From: Glandiceps talaboti
Lineage: Eukaryota; Hemichordata; Enteropneusta; Spengelidae
Direction: 5' to 3'
Assembly (NCBI RefSeq): GCF_964340395.1
Contig: NC_135567.1
Location: forward strand, 1,143,109 to 1,200,608
DNA length: 57,500 bases
Shown here: positions 49,701 through 57,500 of the stretch, in pieces
Layout: each line of letters starts with the position of its first letter
Position numbering within the stretch: position 1 is the first letter of the stretch
Position numbers and translations under genes: made by a program
Notes under the pieces: generated by a model
Databases searched by the model: none
Seen by the model: the letters and a program-made list of their open reading frames with translations, nothing else
What the model was told of the DNA's origin: nothing

Positions 49701-52700
49701 GGATAGGGTATGTCAGTATAGGGAATAGGGTATGTCAGTATAGGGGATAGGGTATGTCAGTATAGGGGATAGGGTATGTCAGTATAGGGGATGGGGTATG
49801 TCAGTATAGGGGATGGGGTATGTCAGTATAGGGGATGGGGTATGTCAGTAAAGGGGATAGGGTATGTCAGTATATGGAATAGGGTATGTCAGTATAGGGG
49901 ATAGGGTATGTCAGTATAGGGGATGGGGTATGTCAGTATAGGGGATTGGGTATGTCAGTAGAGGGGATATTGTATGTCAGTATAGGGGATAGGGTATGTC
50001 AGTATAGGGGATGGGGTATGTCAGTATAGGGGATGGGGTATGTCAGTATAGGGGATGGGGTATGTCAGTATAGGGGATGGGGTATGTCAGTATAGGGGAT
50101 GGGGTATGTCAGTATAGGGTATAGGGTATGTCAGTATAGGGGATGGGGTATGTCAGTATAGGGGATGGGGTATGTCAGTATAGGGGATTGGGTATGTCAG
50201 TATAGGGGATGGGGTATGTCAGTATAGGGGATGGGGTATGTCAGTATAGGGGATAGGGTATGTCAGTATAGGGGATGGGGTATGTCAGTATTGGGGATGG
50301 GGTATGTCAGTATAGGGGATAGGGTATGTCAGTGTAGGGGATAGGGTATGTCAGTATAGGGGATGGGGTATGTCAGTATAGGGGATGGGGTATGTCAGCA
50401 TAGGGGATGGGGTATGTCAGTATAGGGGATGGGGTATGTCAGCATAGGGGATGGGTTATGTCAGCATAGGGGATAGGGTATTTCAGTATAGGGGATGGGG
50501 TATGTCAGTATAGGGGATGGGGTATGTCAGTAAAGGGGATATTGTATGTCAGTATAGGGGATGGGGTATGTCAGTATAGGGGATAGGGTATGTTAGTATA
50601 GGGGATAGGGTATGTCAGTATAGGGGATAGGGTATGTCAGCATAGGGGATGGGGTATGTCAGTATAGGGGATAGGGTATGTCAGTATAGGTGATGGGGTA
50701 TGTCAGTATAGGGGATAGGGTATGTCAGTATAGGGGATGGGGTATGTCAGTATTGGGGATAGGGTATGTCAGTATAGGGGATAGGGTATGTCAGTATAGG
50801 GGATAGGGTATGTCAGTATAGGGGATGGGGTATGTCAGTATAGGGGATGGGGTATGTCAGTATAGGGGATAGGGTATGTCAGTGTAGGGGATAGGGTATG
50901 TCAGTATAGGGGATGGGGTATGTCAGTATAGGGGATGGGGTATGTCAGCATAGGGGATGGGGTATGTCAGTATAGGGGATGGGGTATGTCAGCATAGGGG
51001 ATGGGGTATGTCAGTATAGGGGATGGGGTATGTCAGTAAAGGGGATAGGGTATGTCAGTATAGGGGATGGGGTATGTCAGTATAGGGGACGGGGTATGTC
51101 AGTATAGGGGATAGGGTATGTCAGTATAGGGGATGGGGTATGTCAGTATAGGGGATGGGGTATGTCAGTATAGGGGATGGGGTATGTCAGTATACGGGAT
51201 GGGGTATGTCAGTATAGGGGATGGGGTATGTCAGTATAGGGGATGGGGTATGTCAGTATAGGGGATGGGGTATGTCAGCATAGGGGATGGGCCGGGTATG
51301 TCAGTATTTGGGATGGGGTATGTCAGTAAAGGGGATATGGTATGTCAGTATAGGGGATAGGGTATGTCAGTATAGGGGATGTGGTTTGTCAGTATAGGGG
51401 ATGGGGTATGTCAGTATAGGGGATAGGGTATGTCAGTATAGGGGATGGGGTATGTCAGTATAGGGGATAGGGTATGTCAGTATATGGGATAGGGTATGTC
51501 AGTATAGGGGATGGGGTATGTCACTATAGGGGATAGAGTATGTCAGTATAAGGGATAGGGTATGTCAGTATAGGGGATGGGGTATGTCAGTATAGGGGAT
51601 AGGGTATGTCAGTATAGGGGATAGGGTATGTCAGTATAGGGGATGGGGTATGTCAGCATAGGGGATATGGTATGTCAGCATAGGGGATATGGTATGTCAG
51701 TATAGGGGATGGGGTATGTCAGCATAGGGGATGGGGTATGTCAGTATAGGGGATGGGGTATGTCAGTATAGGGGATGGGGTATGTCAGTATAGGGGATGT
51801 GGTATGTCAGTATAGGGGATGGGGTATGTCAGTATAGGAGATGGGGTATGTCAGCATAGGGGATGGGGTATGTCAGCATAGGGGATGGGGTATGTCAGTA
51901 TAGGGGATGGGGTATGTCAGTAAAGGGGATATTGTATGTCAGTATAGGGGATGGGGTATGTCAGTATAGGGGATAGGGTATGTTAGTATAGGGGATAGGG
52001 TATGTCAGTGTAGGGGATAGGGTATGTCAGTATAGGGGATGGGGTATGTCAGTATAGGGGATGGGGTATGTCAGCATAGGGGATGGGGTATGTCAGTATA
52101 GGGGATGGGGTATGTCAGCATAGGGGATGGGGTATGTCAGTATAGGGGATGGGGTATGTCAGTAAAGGGGATAGGGTATGTCAGTATAGGGGATGGGGTA
52201 TGTCAGTATAGGGGACGGGGTATGTCAGTATAGGGGATAGGGTATGTCAGTATAGGGGATGGGGTATGTCAGTATAGGGGATAGGGTATGTCAGTATAGG
52301 GGATGGGGTATGTCAGTATACGGGATGGGGTATGTCAGTATAGGGGATGGGGTATGTCAGTATAGGGGATGGGGTATGTCAGTATAGGGGATGGGGTATG
52401 TCAGCATAGGGGATGGGCCGGGTATGTCAGTATTTGGGATGGGGTATGTCAGTAAAGGGGATATGGTATGTCAGTATAGGGGATAGGGTATGTCAGTATA
52501 GGGGATGTGGTTTGTCAGTATAGGGGATGGGGTATGTCAGCATAGGGGATGGGGTATGTCAGTATAGGGGATAGGGTATGTCAGTATAGGGGATGGGGTA
52601 TGTCAGTATAGGGGATAGGGTATGTCAGTATATGGGATAGGGTATGTCAGTATAGGGGATGGGGTATGTCACTATAGGGGATAGAGTATGTCAGTATAAG

Positions 52701-53190
52701 GGATAGGGTATGTCAGTATAGGGGATGGGGTATGTCAGTATAGGGGATAGGGTATGTCAGTATAGGGGATAGGGTATGTCAGTATAGGGGATGGGGTATG
52801 TCAGCATAGAGGATATGGTATGTCAGCATAGGGGATATGGTATGTCAGTATAGGGGATGGGGTATGTCAGCATAGGGGATGGGGTATGTCAGTATAGGGG
52901 ATGTGGTATGTCAGTATAGGGGATGGGGTATGTCAGTATAGGGGATGTGGTATGTCAGTATAGGGGATGGGGTATGTCAGTATAGGAGATGGGGTATGTC
53001 AGCATAGGGGATGGGGTATGTCAGCATAGGGGATGGGGTATGTCAGTATAGGGGATGGGGTATGTCAGTAAAGGGGATATTGTATGTCAGTATAGGGGAT
53101 GGGGTATGTCAGTATAGGGGATAGGGTATGTTAGCATAGGGGATAGGGTATGTCAGAATAGGGGATGGGGTATGTCAGCATATATGTCAG
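43750..53190. repeat. 22-bp G-rich minisatellite, about 428 copies
   Basis: The unit is taggggatggggtatg followed by tcagta. The plus strand has about one C per unit, giving strong strand asymmetry over 9.4 kb. Variants are gatgggg, gataggg, gattggg and gatagtg, and gtcagta, gtcagca and gtcagtg. A few units are shorter (ggggtatagagg near 43950, 44030 and 46955) or contain gggccggg (51288 and 52414). Higher-order blocks include a 15-unit, 330-bp duplication (47390-47700 copied at 47720-48030) and a block of about 1.13 kb near 51050-52180 repeated next to itself. The left edge begins with tcaggttttgtcagcatag. Confidence 0.97.
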
Positions 53191-54279
53191 GGGGTTGCTT
53201 TGTCAACATGGGGAGAGGGTCTGTCAGTATGCGAAGTGATTTGTATTCTTTACCCTTGCCATTGTACACTTCTTTACTGACGTACAAACATGGACGTGGG
53301 CAATATGTTGTTTCGCCTTGTTTTTGTTTTGTTTTTTGTTGTTTTTTCAAGTTGGAAGGCATAGTAGAGTTGTTTTATAAAAGTCCAAAATAAACATCGA
53401 TTTGACACCGACATGGCCACTTTGTCAATGAATGTAGTGTTATTTTAGAAATAACTGAATAGCGAATACATCTTTGATTACTTGACAAAAGACAGTCACT
53501 GATGTCCTATTATATCTCAGTAATACAAGTTTATGCTTGGTTTCTCTCTGACACCCACGTGTTGATTACACAACATTGAATTTGTACTCATGACGTCATA
53601 TCCTTGTTTTTTTTTCAATTCCTTTAAAATGACAAAAGGAATAAAAATGACACTTAAACGTCAAATTATGAATTGATAGTCACAATGTCTATTTGTATAG
53701 CCCCATTGATATGTTCATGGCATAACCTAATTATACCCAGTATCAATCTATTAATTAATTCGATCATTGACATATCACAAATACATCGACTTAAAGTAAC
53801 TATTGTTCATCCACCTGACAGCTGCTTCCGCCTAATTAAAAACAAACAAACACTTTCCTCCAATTAATTATTAAAACAGCAATCGAGAAATAGCATCCGG
53901 TGACATCAAAGTGCAGACATTATTATTAATTAATTGGAACCATGGTAACATCAAAGTGCAGACATTATTAATAGTAACACAAAACAACCACTTAAAATGT
54001 TTAGACTTCCTGTATCGTAATCGATGGAAGCAAAGGCCACAGACTATCGTCCAATCAGGTTTGCTACTGCCGTCACGTGGTTATATCGACAGTGACGTCA
54101 TCTTGTTTTGCTCTCATCAGACTTCGAGTTTACCAATATAAAGATTTAAAATATACGATGTAGTTACAACTAAACATTCTGATTTGACAATTGATGTGTA
54201 GTTAAACGTTATGCTATAATAACATAAATATTTGTTTTGGCAACGAAAATACAGTATTATGACGTCAGTATCATGCTAA
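53191..54279. other. Unique segment between two related arrays
   Basis: Non-repeat DNA except for its left edge, which holds degraded array units to about 53240, and a 23-nt duplication 45 bp apart (53903 and 53948). It holds three perfect TGACGTCA sites (53591, 54093, 54260), two CACGTG sites (53556, 54074), a CCAAT box and a TATA box. The short ORFs show no family resemblance. Confidence 0.6.
54051..54175 (+). promoter_or_regulatory. Candidate RNA polymerase II promoter
   Basis: In order on the plus strand: CCAAT at 54051, E-box CACGTG at 54074, CRE TGACGTCAT at 54093 and TATAAAG at 54137. The spacing resembles a classical TATA promoter, with a start expected near 54165-54175. No exon for such a transcript is identified. 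Downstream is a minisatellite and a LINE on the other strand. Confidence 0.35.
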
Positions 54280-54690
54280 TCAGGTTTTGTCAGCATAGGA
54301 GGGGAGGGGGTTTGTCAGTTTAGGGAGGGGAGGGGGGTTTGTCAGTATAGGGAGGGGGTTTGTCAGTATAGGGAGTGGGTTTGTCAGTATAGGGAGTGGG
54401 TTTGTCAGTATAGGGAGGGGGTTTGTCAGCATAGGGAGGGGGTTTGTCAGCATAGGGAGGGGGTTTGTCAGTATAGGGAGGGGTTTGTCAGTATAGGGAG
54501 GGGGTTTGTCAGTATAGGGAGTGGGTTTGTCAGTATAGGGAGTGGGTTTGTCAGTATAGGGAGGGGTTTGTCAGCATAGGGAGGGGGTTTGTCAGTATAG
54601 GGAGGGGGTTTTTCAGCATAGGGAGGGGGGTTTTCAGCATAGGGAGGGGGTTTTTCAGCATAGGGAGGGGTTTTTCAGCATAGGGAAGGA
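54280..54690. repeat. 20-21-bp G-rich minisatellite related to the 22-bp array
   Basis: About 19-20 units of gtttgtcagtatagggaggg with an extra G, ending in tttttcagcatagggaggg forms. It begins with tcaggttttgtcagcatag, the same 19 nt that begin the 22-bp array at 43750. The array is bounded by the LINE 3' end. Confidence 0.95.
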
Positions 54691-54787
54691 TTTGTCAATG
54701 TGAATGTTTTATTCATATCATATTAGGCCACCGGCCTTTATATACAAAACTTTATAAACCAAAAGTTGTACAGTGGTTTACCATCAT

Positions 54788-55307
54788 CTAGATTTTTCCA
54801 ATCATTTCAATCATTTCAGCTCTTTTCTGAAAAGCAAAGTGAACATAACGTGAGAGTTGTCTAATTAAATGTTCGTGTTTTGTTGATAATAGTATAAAGA
54901 ACTTATATAGAACAGGTGGGTCGAAGAAATAATCTGGAATGTACTTCCTTCTTACGTCATCATATGAAGGACAGACCAGACAAAAGTGATATTCATCTTC
55001 AATTGTTCTATTTTGACAGAAAGGACACACCCGATCACTTCTAGGGGGTTTTGTTCTTTCCCCATCTACAGTTTTCAATTTGTAGCTGATGAGATGACGT
55101 ACGAAGGCGACAGAGTGCATAGCGGAACACTTTTTTATCTACTACGTCTAGGTAAATCTCATAGGTCAATAGAGATTTGAAATTACAATACATGTCTAGT
55201 TTAGAGGTTTCTAACATTTCACTGTGTATTAGTTGACTATTGATATCCTTGCACCTGTCCTTGAATATATTGATAAAACTATTTTCATTTCCAACACCCT
55301 GTGTCTG
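54788..55307 (-). pseudogene. LINE ORF2 fragment: C-terminal CCHC region
   Basis: After the stop at 55308 the frame continues to a ...FRYALCRLRTSSHQLQIENC region and then is lost by a one-base shift near 55045. The 110-codon frame 54788-55120 carries the rest: CPFC followed by EDEYHFCLVCPSYDDVRRKY, a C-x2-C-x9-H-x4-C motif usual at the C terminus of CR1/L2/jockey-type LINE ORF2 proteins. The natural stop is at 54788-54790. Confidence 0.82.
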
Positions 55308-56129
55308 TCATACTTCACTAAAACCAAAACTACATAACAAGTGTTTGACGTCAAGGGCCCAACAATCATTTTCAGCCTTTCCGTACTGATACTTATAGCA
55401 TAGAGAAAGGATACGGTCTGGTTTCAAATTTAACAACTTAAACCAATACTTGATTATTTTGATTTGTCTGGTAACAATTAATTGTAAACGACCGGTTTCA
55501 GCAAGGGAAGCACAGTTTGGTGTATGTCGATTTAAACCCAATATGTAACGTAGAAATTTACTATGGACACGTTCAATGTCAGTTTCTTTATGAAAACCCC
55601 AAATCTCTGCTGCATAGTTGAGTATCTGTGATATTTTTCCATCAAAAACTTTAAGCGCGGCATTGACTGGTATGTCTCCAAGTTTAGCCAGTTGGTTTTG
55701 AACAGTAAACATAGCTTTGCTGGCTTGAGCTGCAAGGGTTTTCTGAGCTAAATACCATTTGCCGCTACTCGACATAATGATTCCGAGGTATTTATAAAAA
55801 GGGACAGCGTCAAGTTTGTGCCCATCTAAGAACCATTTCTCAGTTTTCTTAATTATCCCACCTCTTTTAAATACAATTATCTTAGTTTTGGCATGATTTA
55901 CATTTAGGAGCCAACGTTTACAATACGTGGACAATTTATTTAATAATCTTTGCAGCCCAACGACGGTATCACTCATTAAGACCAGATCGTCTACAAATAG
56001 TAATAGCCGCAAATTTAGGCCAGCAATATAGACTCCGGCAGATTTTTCGGTTTGTAGTTCTCTTTCGATGTCATATACAAAAAAGCAAAATAAAAGTGGG
56101 GATATAACAGACCCCTGTTTAAGCCACAA
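55308..56129 (-). pseudogene. LINE ORF2 fragment: RT motif B, FVDD catalytic box and thumb
   Basis: A 273-codon open stretch. LKQGSVISPLLF (residues 3-14) is motif B, and FVDDLVLMS (residues 45-53) is the catalytic FADD/YVDD-type box. NHAKTKIIVFKRGG follows, and then a thumb/connection region. It ends at TGA (55308-55310) after SFGFSEV. The following bases continue with VGNENSFINIFKDRCKDINS in the same frame, so the stop is probably a lesion rather than the natural end. Confidence 0.85.
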
Positions 56130-56506
56130 TTACAATGAAAGAAGTTAGTCAAACCATGAGGTGTTCGAACACAAGCTTGAACATTGCTATACATTGACAT
56201 TAAAGTATGAAAGTAATTTCCCTTCATACCAGATTTGAATAACTTATAGAAGAGTAGATAGTGTTGTACCCTATCAAAGGCTTTTTCAAAATCGACATAC
56301 GCCGAAAACATTCTTCCTTTGGGTTTAGCTAAATAATCTGTAATAATAGTATTAAGAATAAATATATTATCTACTGTACTCCGCTGTTTCTTAAAGGCTG
56401 ATTGTAGTTCGATGATAGGACCGTTTTCATTTAACCATAAATCCAGTCTCTTACATAAAATGGAACAAAATATCTTACCAATAACGGGAAGTAAATTTAT
56501 ACCCCT
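56015..56506 (-). pseudogene. LINE ORF2 fragment: RT motif A region
   Basis: Same frame as the preceding fragment, continuing after its stop with RGINLLPVIGKIFCSILCKR and then FSAYVDFEKAFDRV. The latter is RT motif A with the first catalytic aspartate. A frameshift near 56125 moves the reading to the next fragment: the true continuation is the GLKQGSVISPLLF motif B read in another frame. Confidence 0.82.
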
Positions 56507-57262
56507 TTAATTTCCGGGATTGTCACGACTACCACTTTTGAAGATCGGAGTTATCATACCTTTCACCCACTCTTGTGGGAAGGTACATTTTGATAACAAC
56601 AGATTGAACAGGTTACACAACATATTTGTGAAAACTTTAGGCGAGTTTTTAAAGAATTCACCACCCATACCATTAACACCTGGAGCTTTGTTGTTCTTTA
56701 ATTTTTGAATACAATTGTTGACCTCCTCCACTGTAATAGGCTCGTCTAACATTCTACAATTGACATCACTGTCAATATTTAAATCTGCATTAATTTCTGT
56801 CAAATTAGTTTTAATTTGAGCTTGAAAATCAGAAAAACTTTCGTCACTTTGGATTTTGGGTCAAATAAGTTTACAAAGTATTCAAACCATGACTCTTTTC
56901 GAATGGTCTTTGGTAAACCAGGTGCGAAATCTTTAAAATAGCTCCAAAAATTTCGCAAATTATTTTCTTTTGCACATACAACAAATCTGTCTACTTTTTG
57001 TTGATTATGAATTTTCTTCTAATACTTAATAAATTGTGTATACTGTTTCTTAGCGTCAAGGTAAAATCTTAAGTTTTATGTATTTCTATTATTTCTAAAA
57101 CAATTTAGATGCTGTCGCAGACATCGTTTTGCATTCATACACTCATTGTCAAACCAAGATGTCCTCTTTACTGTTTTAGCTCCACGGTGTCGAAAGTCTT
57201 TTGTCACATGTTTACAAATTTCGTCAAGGCAGTTCACAGCATCAGTTCCGTCGTTAGCTAGA
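56507..57262 (-). pseudogene. LINE ORF2 fragment: linker and RT N-terminal part
   Basis: Reads leftwards on the minus strand. The linker contains TSWFDNECMNAKRCLRQHLN, typical of LINE sequence between endonuclease and RT, and is then broken by stops near 57080-56810. The frame from 56803 gives LKNNKAPGVNGMGGEFFKN and EWVKGMITPIFKSGSRDNPG, the first RT motifs, and stops at TAA (56507-56509) where the family normally has Tyr before RGI. Beyond that stop the same frame stays open. Confidence 0.82.
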
Positions 57263-57270
57263 CAGTTTTG

Positions 57271-57500
57271 ATATTATATCATTATCATGTCTATGTTTTG
57301 ATATTATATCATTATCATGTCTATGTTTTGATATTATATCATTATCATGTCTATGTTTTGATATTATATCATGTCTATGTTTTGATATTATATCGTGTCT
57401 ATGTTTTGATATTATATCATGTCTATGTTTTGATATTATATCATGTCTATGTTTTGATATTATATCATGTCTATGTTTTGATATTATATCATGTCTATGT
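57271..57500. repeat. 30/24-bp minisatellite at the window end
   Basis: Three 30-bp units (ttttgatattatatcattat plus catgtctatg) are followed by about six 24-bp units that lack the 6-bp attatc segment. The array abuts the truncated 5' end of the LINE and runs off the window. Confidence 0.93.

Larger units (their letters stand above)
54700..57262 (-). mobile_element. 5'-truncated LINE (non-LTR retrotransposon), inactive
   Basis: Minus-strand remnant running from the linker after the endonuclease domain, through reverse transcriptase, to a C-terminal CCHC motif and a 3' UTR. The 3' UTR has a GGCC-GGT-GGCC hairpin near 54724-54734 and AATAAA at 54708-54713 (minus strand). The endonuclease is absent: at about 57262 the element meets a tandem array. 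The clade is probably within the CR1/L2/jockey group, judged from the FVDD box and the C-x2-C-x9-H-x4-C tail. Damage includes at least one in-frame stop and two frameshifts in the RT region and tail. Confidence 0.85.

Noticed and set aside
43750-53190. Telomeric or subtelomeric repeat because of G-rich units
   Set aside because: The unit has no TTAGGG or related 5-8-bp telomere motif and lies internal to unique sequence on both sides.
53153-54141. ORFs of 60-76 codons on both strands
   Set aside because: Short, mutually overlapping, without motifs or splice context.

Overview
This is an AT-rich eukaryotic window from an invertebrate animal, more likely a lophotrochozoan such as a mollusc than anything else. 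That placement is an inference. It rests on a recognisable metazoan transcription-factor gene with classical GT-AG introns, on interspersed elements that look like the pearl/HINE (Helentron-related) repeats of bivalves, and on a LINE remnant. No bacterial features, tRNA, rRNA or CRISPR are seen. Roughly four fifths of the window is tandem repeat, in more than a dozen mostly unrelated minisatellite families.

Bases 1-32945 (+ strand) hold the 3' half of a GA-binding protein beta subunit gene (GABPB, also NRF-2 beta). Four exons are supported: 1898-1999, 19368-19555, 20929-21135 and 31486-31665 (stop). Their phases fit together into one 224-codon frame. It carries the conserved LATLAALAEASAPL block, a VITIVTD activation-domain block and the C-terminal coiled coil through which GABP beta dimerises. 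The ankyrin-repeat exons that bind GABP alpha must lie upstream of the window. The introns are almost pure minisatellite: 33 bp before the first visible exon, then 26, 35, about 78 and 32 bp in the next intron, 17-21 bp in the third and 30 bp in the last. A 28-bp array sits in the presumed 3' UTR.

The most striking feature is how these arrays relate to splice sites. The 26-bp array begins inside the exon, its first copy straddles the 5' splice site, and about 358 copies each repeat a near-perfect 5' splice site. The 30-bp array runs from 15 nt after a donor to the acceptor of the last exon, and its unit contains no AG dinucleotide. The 17-21-bp array ends shortly before another acceptor, is also AG-free and repeats CTTCTCT, a classic polypyrimidine-tract-binding (PTB) motif.

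Bases 32955-43106 are intergenic or intronic. They hold two pearl/HINE-like elements in opposite orientations (32955-35630 and about 41030-42835), a 73-copy 60-bp dyad-rich satellite (35690-40074) and a 28-bp array (40361-41022). The second element contains exact 146-bp tandem repeats carrying the POU octamer ATGCAAAT, followed by a (CAGA)n block.

Bases 43107-54700 hold a 33-bp array, a short unique stretch with a CTCF-like site, a 9.4-kb G-rich 22-bp array, and 1.1 kb of unique DNA with CCAAT, CACGTG, CRE and TATA boxes in promoter-like order. A related 21-bp array starts from the same 19-nt seed as the 22-bp array. Bases 54700-57262 (- strand) are a 5'-truncated, multiply broken LINE reverse-transcriptase gene abutting a 30/24-bp array that runs off the window end.
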